Origin: Niabella drilacis
GTDB lineage: Bacteria; Bacteroidota; Bacteroidia; Chitinophagales; Chitinophagaceae
Direction of reading: 5' to 3'
Assembly (NCBI RefSeq): GCF_900101395.1
Contig: NZ_FMZO01000006.1
Coordinates: forward strand, 274,210 to 338,209
DNA: 64,000 bases
Part shown: positions 18,803-28,241 of the stretch, piece after piece
Layout of the letters: every line of letters begins with the position of its first letter
How positions within the stretch are numbered: the first letter of the stretch is position 1
Position numbers and translations under genes: made by a program
Notes under the pieces: generated by a model
What the model was told of the DNA's origin: nothing
Database searches by the model: none
The model's input: the letters and a program-made list of their open reading frames with translations, nothing else

Positions 18803-19447
18803 ATGAACAAGCTCCTGCTGCTGGTTAGCCTGCTCCTCCTTACCGGAGGTTTCGTTTATTATTATACCAGCCATGCAGGCCACAGCACCACACCGGCCCT
18901 CATCTCCCCTGCCGCCCATCCGGAAGCCGGCGTTGTTTACAGCCCCCCCGCAGCACAGCTGGCGGTCATTAAAACCATGATCCGGAACCGGCATTTCAAT
19001 CCGGACCGGGTATTCCTGGTCAACATGCGGCTACCTTCTTCCCGGAAACGCTTTTTTGTATATGATCTCAACCAGGATGCGGTTATCACTTCGGGGCTCG
19101 TAACACATGGGCGCTGTAGTGAACGGTGGCTGGAGGGAAGACGGTACAGCAATGAAATGGGAAGCCGCTGTACCTCCCTGGGCCATTACCGTATCGGCAG
19201 CTCTTACCAGGGAACCTTTGGACTGGCTTATAAATTATACGGGCTGGACAGCAGCAATAACAAAGCATTTGAACGGTTTGTCGTATTGCATTCCCATGCC
19301 TGTGTACCCGAAAACGAAGTTGACTACGAAATTTGCCAGAGCGATGGCTGTCCCACTGTAAGTCCGGCCTTCCTTAAACAGCTGCAATCCATTATTGATA
19401 CATCTGCAAAGCCCATACTGCTTTCTATTTACGATTCCGGACAGTAA
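18803..19447 (+). CDS. Murein L,D-transpeptidase catalytic domain family protein
   Basis: The 214-residue exported protein has an N-terminal signal/anchor helix and a domain of the YkuD_2-like L,D-transpeptidase family. FFVYDLNQDAVITSGLVTHG, then the catalytic region FVVLHSHACVPENEVDYEIC and CQSDGCPTVSPAF, with the Cys of SDGCPTVS as probable nucleophile. Such enzymes cross-link or modify peptidoglycan, though this subfamily is poorly characterised. The start is ATG 18803; TTG 18800 is in frame one codon earlier. Confidence 0.85.
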   Translation: MNKLLLLVSLLLLTGGFVYYYTSHAGHSTTPALISPAAHPEAGVVYSPPAAQLAVIKTMIRNRHFNPDRVFLVNMRLPSSRKRFFVYDLNQDAVITSGLVTHGRCSERWLEGRRYSNEMGSRCTSLGHYRIGSSYQGTFGLAYKLYGLDSSNNKAFERFVVLHSHACVPENEVDYEICQSDGCPTVSPAFLKQLQSIIDTSAKPILLSIYDSGQ

Positions 19448-19546
19448 CAGGCATACAGAATGAAATGTTGAACTTTAAACCCGGAACCTGCCGGTGGCCG
19501 GCGAGAAGTCAAACGTGGAAACGAACATTAAACCTTGAACTTTATC

Positions 19547-19554
19547 TATCTTTG
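19547..19554 (+). promoter_or_regulatory. -7 promoter box of trpS
   Basis: TATCTTTG, a full consensus match, 6 bases before the ATG at 19561. This short distance supports that ATG over upstream in-frame codons back to 19465. Confidence 0.45.
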
Positions 19555-19560
19555 CGGCCT

Positions 19561-20565
19561 ATGAGTAAAAAAGGAGAAATCGTTTTAAGTGGAGTACGGC
19601 CAACCGGGCAACTCCATTTAGGAAATTATTTTGGAGCATTGCGGAATTATGTAAAAATGCAGGAGGAATACAATTGCTATTTTTTTATAGCCGATCTGCA
19701 TTCGCTTACCACACATCCCGATACAAGGGAATTAAGAGAACATATACTTTCGGTTACTTCATACTACCTGGCCAGCGGGCTGGATCCGGATAAATGCGTA
19801 TTGTATTGTCAAAGCGACCTGCCGCAAACCACAGAACTGTACCTTTATTTAAACATGCTGGCCTATAAAGGAGAGCTGGAAAAAACCACCACGTTTAAAG
19901 ACAAGATAAAACAGCACCCGGAAAATGTAAATGCCGGGCTGCTGACCTACCCCGTGCTGATGGCTTCTGACATCCTCATTCACCGCGCACATTACGTGCC
20001 TGTAGGTAAGGACCAGGAACAGCACCTGGAAATGACACGCACCTTTGGCAACCGCTTCAATCATCGCTATGGCGAAGTATTTCCGGAGCCAAAGGCATTC
20101 AACTACGGAGCACAGCTCCTGAAGGTACCCAGCCTGGACGGCGCGGGGAAAATGAGCAAAAGCGAGAACCAGTATGCCACGATCTATTTGTCAGATGATG
20201 ATGACCTGATCCGCAAGAAAGTAATGAAAGCAAAAACGGATTCCGGTCCCACGGAACCCAATTCCGAAAAACCGGATTATATTGTCAATATTTTTGACAT
20301 GATGAAGCTGGTAAGCGACCCCTCCGCTATTGAAAAGTACGAAGCAGATTTTAACGCCTGTACCATTCGTTACGGCGATCTTAAAAAGCAGCTGGCGGAA
20401 GATATGGTACGTTTTATCAGCCCCATCCGGGAAAAAGCAAAAGCCATCCGGGAAGATGAACGGGCGCTGAGCATTATTTTAAAAGTAGGTGCACAAAAGG
20501 CCGCCGAAAATGCAGAAAAAACAATGCAGATGGTTCGCCAGGCCATGGGCTTGAAATACTTTTAA
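19561..20565 (+). CDS. trpS: Tryptophan--tRNA ligase
   Basis: It charges tRNA-Trp with tryptophan for translation. The 334-residue class Ic synthetase has the HIGH-type motif in RPTGQLHLGNYFGALRN near the N-terminus and the KMSKS motif in GAGKMSKSENQYATI. The start at 19561 gives the usual N-terminus; extending to 19465 would add 32 residues unlike the family. The gene is single, 72 bases before a nucleoside kinase gene on the same strand. Confidence 0.97.
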   Translation: MSKKGEIVLSGVRPTGQLHLGNYFGALRNYVKMQEEYNCYFFIADLHSLTTHPDTRELREHILSVTSYYLASGLDPDKCVLYCQSDLPQTTELYLYLNMLAYKGELEKTTTFKDKIKQHPENVNAGLLTYPVLMASDILIHRAHYVPVGKDQEQHLEMTRTFGNRFNHRYGEVFPEPKAFNYGAQLLKVPSLDGAGKMSKSENQYATIYLSDDDDLIRKKVMKAKTDSGPTEPNSEKPDYIVNIFDMMKLVSDPSAIEKYEADFNACTIRYGDLKKQLAEDMVRFISPIREKAKAIREDERALSIILKVGAQKAAENAEKTMQMVRQAMGLKYF

Positions 20566-20637
20566 GAAAAATAAACCCATTTAAAAAAGAATGGTTACTT
20601 TTCACAACAAAACCGTTCTTCCTATCACCTTCTTTAT

Positions 20638-21276
20638 ATGGCTAAATCGAAATCCAAACCCAAGCATATCGCCATAGCGGGCAACATTGGTGCCGGTAAA
20701 ACCACGTTAACGGAGATGCTGAGCAAGCATTATAAATGGATCCCCAACTTTGAAGATGTGGATCACAACCCGTACCTGATGGACTTTTATGATGATATGC
20801 CCCGCTGGAGCTTTAACCTCCAGATTTATTTCCTGAACAGCCGGCTAAAGCAGTTACTCGATATCCAGAACGGTACGGAAACCGTGATACAGGACCGCAC
20901 GATCTATGAGGATGCCAATATTTTTGCGCCCAACCTTCATGAAATGGGCCTGATGAGCAAGCGGGATTTTGACAACTACTACCAGTTTTTTCAGACTTTG
21001 AAATCGATGGTACGCCCACCGGACCTCATGATCTACCTGAACGCTTCGGTACCTACGCTTGTAGGGCAAATTCAGAAACGCGGCCGGGAATATGAAGAGA
21101 ATATACGTCTCGACTACTTAAAGCGGTTGAATGAATACTATAACAAATGGATCGGCTCCTACAAAGAGGGCAAACTGCTGATCATTGATGTAGACAAAAA
21201 TAATTTTGCCGACAATAATGAGGATTTTGGAAAGATCATCTCCAAGATCGATGCGCAGTTATACGGTTTATTTTAA
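20638..21276 (+). CDS. Deoxynucleoside kinase
   Basis: It phosphorylates deoxyadenosine/deoxycytidine-type nucleosides in the salvage pathway. The 212-residue protein has the P-loop GNIGAGKT (15-22), the substrate-site region FEDVDHNPYLMDFYDDMPRW (part shown), and the dNK signature IQDRTIYEDANIF. The LIRF-type lid region follows with QKRGREYEENIRLDYL. The length matches the bacterial dAK/dCK family. Exact base specificity cannot be read from sequence. Confidence 0.92.
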   Translation: MAKSKSKPKHIAIAGNIGAGKTTLTEMLSKHYKWIPNFEDVDHNPYLMDFYDDMPRWSFNLQIYFLNSRLKQLLDIQNGTETVIQDRTIYEDANIFAPNLHEMGLMSKRDFDNYYQFFQTLKSMVRPPDLMIYLNASVPTLVGQIQKRGREYEENIRLDYLKRLNEYYNKWIGSYKEGKLLIIDVDKNNFADNNEDFGKIISKIDAQLYGLF

Positions 21277-21322
21277 GCGGGGATCAATACGCTTCTAATT
21301 GCCATTTTACGCCAAAATAATT

Positions 21323-21356
21323 GAGGCTGTCTTACTGATGAAGACAGCCTCTTTTT
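21323..21356 (+). terminator. Terminator after the deoxynucleoside kinase gene
   Basis: GAGGCTGTCTT, 7-base loop, AAGACAGCCTC, then TTTTT: a perfect 11-bp stem. It can also stop minus-strand transcription of the SusD gene. Confidence 0.85.
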
Positions 21357-21407
21357 ATTTGGCAGGGTAGTTCAAAAGGCGCTGTATGACGTCAGGATGA
21401 ACAGCGG

Positions 21408-22997
21408 TCACCATCCCGGTGTTTGCTTATACGCACCACCGCTGAGGTTGATCTCATCCGGTGCTATAGGCCAGGCCATTTTTGACTGGGTATAATTACG
21501 GGCCGGCCAAACCTGCTGAATCGTATAGGGCGATGCAGGATTTGATTTATCCGCATGGATACGCCCATGCAACGGCGCATTGATCTTGGCCACATCATTC
21601 CAGCGTTTCAGATCCATCAGCCGGTCTGTCCACTCACAGGCCAGCTCGCAGCGGCGCTCGTGTTTCAGATCGTTGAGTGTTGGGTTCGCTATCGGCAACA
21701 GGCCAACCCTTGCCCTTACTTCATTCAGCGGGGCTGCAGCATCACCGTTCTTACCCTGCTGGATCAGGGCTTCCGCTTTAAACAAAAGGATCTCTGCATA
21801 GCGCATCAGGGGCAGGTTCAATGAAGTTGTGGGATAATCCCCGTTCTGGTTGATCTTGTCATTTGTTTTAGGATCACTGTTGGACCCATAGCTATAGGGT
21901 TCCATGTATTTATTGATCTGGAAGCCGGACAGGCTGTTGGTAGAAGAATAGCTTCGCTGCACTCCAAAAAAAGTGAACTTATCACCAAACTTCAAAATGG
22001 TCACTTCCCTGCGGGGATCAGTCGCTTCATATTCATCATAGAGTTCCTCGGTGGGCTGAAAATAGCCCCAGCCGTTATAGACGCCCCAACCTTTATTTTC
22101 CAGTACTACCCCGGGAAACTCCGACCCGCCAAGGGTTCCGGAGGTCACGGACCAGATGTACTCACTGCTCCAGTTATTGGCAACCGCAAATACGGCTTTA
22201 TAATTATCCCTGAAGGTAGGTTTCCCGGTGATCAATGCCCTCCCGCATTCATTTTTGATCCGGTCGCAGATCGGGGGGATCAATGCCCATTTGCTGGCAT
22301 CAAACTGCGCCCAGTAAGCATAGGTCTTTACAAGATATCCCAGGGCGGCAGCCTTATGCGCCCTTCCTTTGTTGGCATCGTCATAGGTGCTGAACAGCGG
22401 TAACAGGTCGGCGGCTTTTTGCAGGTCTGCAGCAATGGCTGCATAGTTATCCGTAACCGATTTTAACTGGGGAAGCATCCGTTTACCAAACTCGGGATTT
22501 TCCACGGCGTCGTAGGGTACCCCCTGGTCCTTATGCCCCCAGAGATAAGCCAGCCAGAAGTGCGCAAAAGCCCGCATAAAATAAGCTTCGCCCTGCACCC
22601 GTTTTTTCAGGTCATCTGAAATATTGGTGGCGTTTGCTGCACCGGCGATCGCCTGGTTGGCCTTATTCATCGTCCAGTAAAGATCATTCCAGCCATCCTT
22701 CATATAACCTTCGTTACCGGTACATATAAAGTTCTTAATATTTTCACCATCAGCCTTGGAGCGGCCTACGATCAGGTCATCGCTGGCATCCTGCATCCAG
22801 AATAGGTTCCGCCCCCAGGTGCCTTCGCTCTTCATCCGTACATATAAAGCGCCAATGGCTTCGTTCACATTCTTTTCGCCATCCCATTGATACGCTGTGG
22901 AAGCCTGCCCCTGCGGCTTTGAGTCTACCCAGTTCTTGCTGCAGGAAGCCAGTAACGATACGACCACGAACAATATGGAAGTAAATTTATAGCTCAT
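21408..22997 (-). CDS. SusD/RagB family outer-membrane nutrient-binding lipoprotein
   Basis: It is the surface lipoprotein lid that captures a glycan or other nutrient for the SusC channel. The 529-residue protein has a lipoprotein signal (LLASC, Cys19), an N-terminal SusD-like helical part with GALYVRMKSEG and GEAYFMRAFAHFWLAYLWGH, and the C-terminal RagB/SusD domain with PLMRYAEILLFKAEALIQQG, ELACEWTDRLMDLKRW and the end INLSGGAYKQTPGW. It lies 31 bases after its SusC partner. Confidence 0.95.
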   Translation of the reverse strand: MSYKFTSILFVVVSLLASCSKNWVDSKPQGQASTAYQWDGEKNVNEAIGALYVRMKSEGTWGRNLFWMQDASDDLIVGRSKADGENIKNFICTGNEGYMKDGWNDLYWTMNKANQAIAGAANATNISDDLKKRVQGEAYFMRAFAHFWLAYLWGHKDQGVPYDAVENPEFGKRMLPQLKSVTDNYAAIAADLQKAADLLPLFSTYDDANKGRAHKAAALGYLVKTYAYWAQFDASKWALIPPICDRIKNECGRALITGKPTFRDNYKAVFAVANNWSSEYIWSVTSGTLGGSEFPGVVLENKGWGVYNGWGYFQPTEELYDEYEATDPRREVTILKFGDKFTFFGVQRSYSSTNSLSGFQINKYMEPYSYGSNSDPKTNDKINQNGDYPTTSLNLPLMRYAEILLFKAEALIQQGKNGDAAAPLNEVRARVGLLPIANPTLNDLKHERRCELACEWTDRLMDLKRWNDVAKINAPLHGRIHADKSNPASPYTIQQVWPARNYTQSKMAWPIAPDEINLSGGAYKQTPGW

Positions 22998-23028
22998 ATA
23001 CTGATTTTAATTTTCTGTTTAACAATTT

Positions 23029-26000
23029 TTAAAATGTCAGGCGCACCCCCGCTGCATAGATCCTTGACACAGGGAACTGACCGCCGTCAAATCCAAAGCC
23101 GCCTACTTCCGGGTCCATGCCGGAATATTTGGTAATGGTGAGCAGGTTATCTCCGCTCACATATACGCGCAGTTTCATATTGCGGTACAGTTTATTAAAA
23201 TTATACCCCAGCACCAGGCTTTTCAGCCGCAGGTAATTCCCGTTTTCCAGGTACCAGTCAGAAGGGGTCTGGAAATTCTTGTTCGGATCATTGGCCGAAA
23301 TACGTGGGATATCCGACCCCGTATTGGTGGGCGACCAGGCATCCAGTATCTTATCCCAGCGGTTATATCCCTGCTCCGATGCATTGAGGGTAGACTCCTT
23401 AAATACATGGAACAGCTTTACACCGCCCACGCCCTGCCAGAACATGCTGAAATCAAAATTTTTCCATCCGGCATTGGCGGTAAAACCATAAGTGATCTTC
23501 GGGAAGGCATTGCCCATAAACACCCGGTCGTCATCATTTAGCTTGCCGTCGCCATTCTGGTCAATAAATTTAAGATCGCCTGCTTTGGCTTCTCCCTGGA
23601 TCCGTTTGCCATCCGGACCTACATAGGCGGCAGCCTCCGCGTCGGTTTGAAAGATCCCCCCCGTTTTATACAGCCAGAACGAATTGTAGGGCTGACCTAC
23701 CACAGAGCGATAAGCCTGCATGGTACCCCGCCATGTTGGACCGTCGTTCCAGGATGAGCTCGGGTTTTCATCAATATATACTACCCGGTTCTTCAGGGTT
23801 GCAAAGTTCCCGTTCAGGTCATAGGTAAGATCATTGATCTGGCCCCGCCAGGTGGCACTGAACTCAAAACCGGTATTCTTGATCCTTCCCTGGTTAATAA
23901 AGGGGGCGCCAAACCCCATGGCTACCGGCCAGTTGTTGCTTTGTTTGGTGATCAGGTCAATGGTAAGCTTGTCAAAATAATCGGCAGTAATCGTCAGCCG
24001 GTCCTGTAACAGGCCGATATCGATACCGATATCTTTTTGCTCCGAGCTCTCCCAGTTCAGCTTCGGATTGTATTGCTCGTTCTGGAAATACACAAAAGTT
24101 TGCTGACCGCCATTTCCTACCTGGTACATATTATCCCTCGAAAGGCCGGGATAGCCATAATAATAGTTGCCAATAGAATTAATATTTCCAATACGCCCCC
24201 AACTGGCGCGGATCTTCAGCAGGTCCACCGCATCGGCTTTGAAAAAAGGTTCCGAACTGATCTTCCAGGCGGCTGTTACCCCCGGAAAATATTTGGAGCG
24301 GTTGTTTACCGGTAGCCGTTGTGCTATATCGTTCCGCAGGCTGGCCGTCATAAAATAGCGGTCGGCCCAGCTGTACGACAGGCGTCCCACATAAGAGAGG
24401 TTGCGATCCTGCCAATCCCAGTCGCTGGGGAGCACATCGGTAAAATTACCCGCAAAGGCAAAGAACTGCGCCCAGCTTACTTCGTTATCAAATGTTTTTG
24501 CCGAAGCGCTGAAGCCTTTAGCCCCGTTCTGCTGGGCTGTGGTGGAAAGCATCAGCCCCAGGCTGTGCTGGTTAAATACCCGCGCATAGTTCAGCGTATT
24601 TTCCCATATCCAGTTGTTCCGTTTATCTGTAAGATAATCCAGCTGGTTGGCGTTATTGGGTTTGCCCGGCTCTGTACGGCGGGGTATAAAGTTTTTGTAC
24701 AGCGATTGTCCCTGGCGGTAAGAAAAACGGGAAATAAAGGAAAGCCCGCGTGTGAGCAGGTTATTGACCGCTAACTCAGAAACCGACTGTATATCCAGTG
24801 TTTTATTATCGGGCTTATTCCGCAGCAGGGTAGCCACCGGGTTTACCACATCACCATGAATACCCAGGTACGCCGATTCACGCGGGCCTACACCGCCAAA
24901 GCTGCCATCCGCATAATACGCAGTGGCCGAGCGCGGCATATAGATCGCCGACAGGATGGTACCATCATAACCGCTTTCCGTTAAAGTACCGCGGCTACTG
25001 CTGTTATTATAAAACAACTCCTGCCGGAATTTCACATTCGGGGCGATCTGGTAGCCCGCATTAAACCGCAGCGACATATTTTTCCCAAAAGTGTTCAGCA
25101 GTGTGCCCTGGTTTTCCTCGTAGCGCCCCTGGAACAGGGTACTGAATTTCTCCGTACCGGCATTGACGGTTACAATATGGCGCTGGATCAACCCGGTACG
25201 GAAAATGGACCCGATCCAATCGGTACGGGTTTCCTGTGCATAGGGGTTTTTAGCAGCGTTCCATCCATCCAGCGGCTGGGAGCCGGCATTGGCTGCCGCC
25301 AGGTTGGCCACTTCCGCTTCCTTTTGCCCGGTTAAGGATTGTGGCAGGCGCCAGGCTTTTTTCGCACCGGCAAAGCCTGTATATTCTACCGTAGGGTCCC
25401 CTTTTTTTGCCTGCCTTGTAGTAACAAGGATCACTCCGGCAGCACCGGAAAAAGCCCCATAGATCGCAGCCGAAGCCGCATCCTTCAGGATCGTGACCGA
25501 CTCTACATCCGCCGGGTTATAAGGCGCGCCGGGCACCCCGTCTACCACGTATAGCGGACTTTCACCGCTCCGGTTACCGATCCCCCGGATCACCACTTTT
25601 GCACCACGATCGGGGTGCCCTCCGTCATTGGTTACCGTAATACCCGGCACCTTTCCCTGCATCATGTTTTCTACATTCAGCACCGGCCTGCTTTTGGCCT
25701 GCTCCAGGTCGGGAACCGTTGCCACGGCCGCCGAAAGATCCTTCTTTCGCATAGAACCGTAACCAATGACCACTACCTTATCCAGCGCACTGCCGCTGGG
25801 TCGCAGCTCCACACTGATAGAAATGCGGCTGGCTGCAGTTACTTCATACCCCTCCAGGGTATCGGCCTCATACCCCACATAACTCACAATAAAACGATAC
25901 CCCGGGCCCAGGGGAATATTACTGAACTGAAAGATACCGTTCTGGTTGGTTACCGTCATTAATCCCGGCACGAGCTTTTCTGCTCCCTTGCTTTTCTCAA

Positions 26001-26139
26001 GAACTACGGAAGCCCCCGCAAGCGGCTCTCCTTTCTCATTTTTTACCACCCCCGTTGCCGAGTTGGTTCCGTCGCCTTGCCCAAATGAAATGTATGGGGC
26101 ACAGACAAGCCATAGCAGTACGATGCGTAATTGCTTCAT
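23029..26139 (-). CDS. SusC/RagA family TonB-linked outer-membrane protein
   Basis: It is the TonB-dependent channel for the substrate captured by the neighbouring SusD. The 1036-residue protein has a signal peptide (to about 20), a carboxypeptidase-regulatory-like domain (about 26-110), the SusC signature LDKVVVIGYGSMRKKDLSAA, a plug with GIGNRSGESPLYVVDGVPGA and VTILKDAASAAIYG, and a large barrel ending YAAGVRLTF. No STN (secretin/TonB short) signalling domain is seen before the carboxypeptidase-like domain, although a sigma/FecR pair lies directly upstream. Confidence 0.95.
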   Translation of the reverse strand: MKQLRIVLLWLVCAPYISFGQGDGTNSATGVVKNEKGEPLAGASVVLEKSKGAEKLVPGLMTVTNQNGIFQFSNIPLGPGYRFIVSYVGYEADTLEGYEVTAASRISISVELRPSGSALDKVVVIGYGSMRKKDLSAAVATVPDLEQAKSRPVLNVENMMQGKVPGITVTNDGGHPDRGAKVVIRGIGNRSGESPLYVVDGVPGAPYNPADVESVTILKDAASAAIYGAFSGAAGVILVTTRQAKKGDPTVEYTGFAGAKKAWRLPQSLTGQKEAEVANLAAANAGSQPLDGWNAAKNPYAQETRTDWIGSIFRTGLIQRHIVTVNAGTEKFSTLFQGRYEENQGTLLNTFGKNMSLRFNAGYQIAPNVKFRQELFYNNSSSRGTLTESGYDGTILSAIYMPRSATAYYADGSFGGVGPRESAYLGIHGDVVNPVATLLRNKPDNKTLDIQSVSELAVNNLLTRGLSFISRFSYRQGQSLYKNFIPRRTEPGKPNNANQLDYLTDKRNNWIWENTLNYARVFNQHSLGLMLSTTAQQNGAKGFSASAKTFDNEVSWAQFFAFAGNFTDVLPSDWDWQDRNLSYVGRLSYSWADRYFMTASLRNDIAQRLPVNNRSKYFPGVTAAWKISSEPFFKADAVDLLKIRASWGRIGNINSIGNYYYGYPGLSRDNMYQVGNGGQQTFVYFQNEQYNPKLNWESSEQKDIGIDIGLLQDRLTITADYFDKLTIDLITKQSNNWPVAMGFGAPFINQGRIKNTGFEFSATWRGQINDLTYDLNGNFATLKNRVVYIDENPSSSWNDGPTWRGTMQAYRSVVGQPYNSFWLYKTGGIFQTDAEAAAYVGPDGKRIQGEAKAGDLKFIDQNGDGKLNDDDRVFMGNAFPKITYGFTANAGWKNFDFSMFWQGVGGVKLFHVFKESTLNASEQGYNRWDKILDAWSPTNTGSDIPRISANDPNKNFQTPSDWYLENGNYLRLKSLVLGYNFNKLYRNMKLRVYVSGDNLLTITKYSGMDPEVGGFGFDGGQFPVSRIYAAGVRLTF

Positions 26140-26228
26140 AAGAGATGTTGATTTAATTTTTCTTCTTTAAAATTCCAACCTCCTTGCGGAGGTAAACAGC
26201 GTTGATTTATTTGAAACAGGCGCGCCGG

Positions 26229-27245
26229 TTATTCATCGGCCCGGATCCGGAAACCTGTTTTTGTTTTCTCTATTTTAAGATGGTTTAATAATACAAGTGT
26301 ATTCAGAAACTGTTCTATTGTTTCTGACGATGGCCGGTACATACCGGTAAAACGCATATCCTTTACCTCTGATCCCTTAAAGTCGATCTTTAAATGATAC
26401 AGTTGCTCAATTTTTTTAAAGACCTCCGCCATGGGTTCGTTATCCAGCTCCAGTACAGCGGTGTTCGGCCCTGTAAAAAGGTCGGTGTCCACCCGCTCAT
26501 TCCGGGGTTTGTCACCAAACCGTTGTACCCTGTTGGAAAAATCACTATTGTTAAACAACAATTCCTGGCCGGGAACCAAAAATACCGCTTCAATCTTTTG
26601 GGCAATATGCGGCTCTTTTTTTATAACCACTTTTCCTTCCAAAAGCCGGACACTCGTAAAAAGGGAATCTTTATTTTCAATACTGAAAACCGTTCCCAGT
26701 GCTGTAACATTGATATTACGGGTGTGTACACAAAAGGGTTTTGATTGGTCTTTTGCCACGGAAAAAGAAGCATTCCCGGATAAGGCCACATCTCTCCGCT
26801 CACTAAACACTGAGTCATACTCCAGGACACTACCCCCAGCCAGCGCCACCTGCGAGCCATCCGGAAGCTTTATATTCTTGACAACAAAAGAGGTATTAGC
26901 AACCTGCAGACAGGTCATTGCCACGGGTTCCTGCACCAAAGGCTGCTCCTTTTGCAACATCTGAAAATATGCCAGGCCCGCCAGCAACACCAGCACGGCA
27001 GCTGCTGCGCTCCATTGCAGGTAACGGGTACGCCGGCGCATTTTCCGCAGCAGGTACCGCCGCATCCGCTCTGAAGCACCCGCAGGTATGGTGTCCCCGG
27101 CCTGAAACTGTTCCCAGCTCTGCTCCGTCATGTAAGGCGCAAGCACTTCCGGGTGCTTCACCAGCCACGCTCTTATAGCGGCCTCCTGCTCCTGCGAACA
27201 GTCGCCTGCAAAAAAACGTTGTAATAATTCCGGAGACATTTCCAT
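26229..27245 (-). CDS. FecR-family anti-sigma factor
   Basis: This inner-membrane regulator would hold the neighbouring ECF sigma factor until a periplasmic signal arrives. The 338-residue protein has a cytoplasmic N-terminal part (about 1-80), one transmembrane helix (about 86-104, YLQWSAAAAVLVLLAGLAYF), the periplasmic FecR domain (DGSQVALAGGSVLEYDSVF, RRDVALSGNASFSVAKD, NINVTALGTVFSIE) and a C-terminal DUF4974-type part (MAEVFKKIEQLYHLKIDF). It lies 52 bases after the sigma gene. Confidence 0.92.
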   Translation of the reverse strand: MEMSPELLQRFFAGDCSQEQEAAIRAWLVKHPEVLAPYMTEQSWEQFQAGDTIPAGASERMRRYLLRKMRRRTRYLQWSAAAAVLVLLAGLAYFQMLQKEQPLVQEPVAMTCLQVANTSFVVKNIKLPDGSQVALAGGSVLEYDSVFSERRDVALSGNASFSVAKDQSKPFCVHTRNINVTALGTVFSIENKDSLFTSVRLLEGKVVIKKEPHIAQKIEAVFLVPGQELLFNNSDFSNRVQRFGDKPRNERVDTDLFTGPNTAVLELDNEPMAEVFKKIEQLYHLKIDFKGSEVKDMRFTGMYRPSSETIEQFLNTLVLLNHLKIEKTKTGFRIRADE

Positions 27246-27297
27246 ACATCCTTATTCGCGCAAACAAAAAAAATCCCCTACAACAACAAGCATTTTT

Positions 27298-27846
27298 TTA
27301 AAAAAATACCGACAGGTTTTTCTTCAGCCGGCGAACGGCCCTTGTAATATGTGTTTCAACAGTTTTGGCAGAAATGGAAAGCAGGGCTGCCGTCTCCTTA
27401 TGAGAAAGGTCGTTGATACGGGTCTGTGTCAGCACCTGCTGCTGCATCACCGGCAGATCATGGATGTTTTTCATTACCCGGTTCAGATCATCCTTCATTT
27501 CAATAGCGGTGATGACCGAAGTTTGTTCAGTAACCGATTCAGGATGCGGAAGCCGTACCACTTCGCGCACCCGGTCCTTACGCAACAGGTCTATCAGGGT
27601 ACATTTGGCCACCCGGAACAATTGGGTAGACAGGCTGTATTCTGTGGATAATTTTTTCCGCTGTTCCCATATTTTAATAAAGCTCAGCTGCACTGTTTCT
27701 TCGGCCAGCCACGCTGAGCGGGTATACATATGGATATACTGGTACAGACGTGCGTGGTACAAGTCGTAAAACTCATGAAAAGAGTCCTGGTCCCCTTCCC
27801 TGATTCTCTGAAGCATCGCAAGCATATACCCCCTGGTAGTAGACAT
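27298..27846 (-). CDS. ECF RNA polymerase sigma factor
   Basis: It probably directs transcription of the adjacent SusC/SusD locus. The 182-residue protein has sigma region 2 (LQRIREGDQDSFHEFYDLYH, AEETVQLSFIKIWEQR) and region 4 with a helix-turn-helix (LPVMQQQVLTQTRINDLSHK, ETAALLSISAKTVETHITRA). The ATG at 27846 gives the usual ECF length; an in-frame ATG at 27912 would add 22 residues with no family resemblance. FecR follows on the same strand. Confidence 0.92.
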   Translation of the reverse strand: MSTTRGYMLAMLQRIREGDQDSFHEFYDLYHARLYQYIHMYTRSAWLAEETVQLSFIKIWEQRKKLSTEYSLSTQLFRVAKCTLIDLLRKDRVREVVRLPHPESVTEQTSVITAIEMKDDLNRVMKNIHDLPVMQQQVLTQTRINDLSHKETAALLSISAKTVETHITRAVRRLKKNLSVFF

Positions 27847-28241
27847 TAAAATTACAGCAATATATTTATAACAAAGCCCGTGATAGTTCGGCATTTCCGG
27901 AACAAAAGCCATTGTATCAAAAAGCGCACACCGCTTCGGTAAGCCAATATCGTACCGAAAACTTTATGAAGATAGCACTTTTGGAAACATCCTGCTCTGC
28001 CTGCCATACCTGCACTTAAAATATAACAATCTCGTAATCCCGCCTCTATTTTTCGCTTTTTACCTGCCACCGGTGTGAATGCAACACCGCACTCCTTGCA
28101 GCAGCATCCCCCTCCCAAACCGGCCCCGGCTCCTCGCCCTCCTGCAGCGCACGCGTATATTATTTTTCCTGTTCCCCGGGGGAAATAACCAACAAAGTCC
28201 TAACTTGGCACCCGCTTGATTGCAATTAAATACCATATAAT
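27847..28241. other. Divergent intergenic region, 395 bases
   Basis: It lies between the ECF sigma gene and the secreted EEP-family enzyme and must hold both promoters. TAACTTGG (28201-28208) is a near match to the -7 box for the rightward gene and TATATTGC lies near 27860 on the minus strand. No gene or RNA was recognised. Confidence 0.5.
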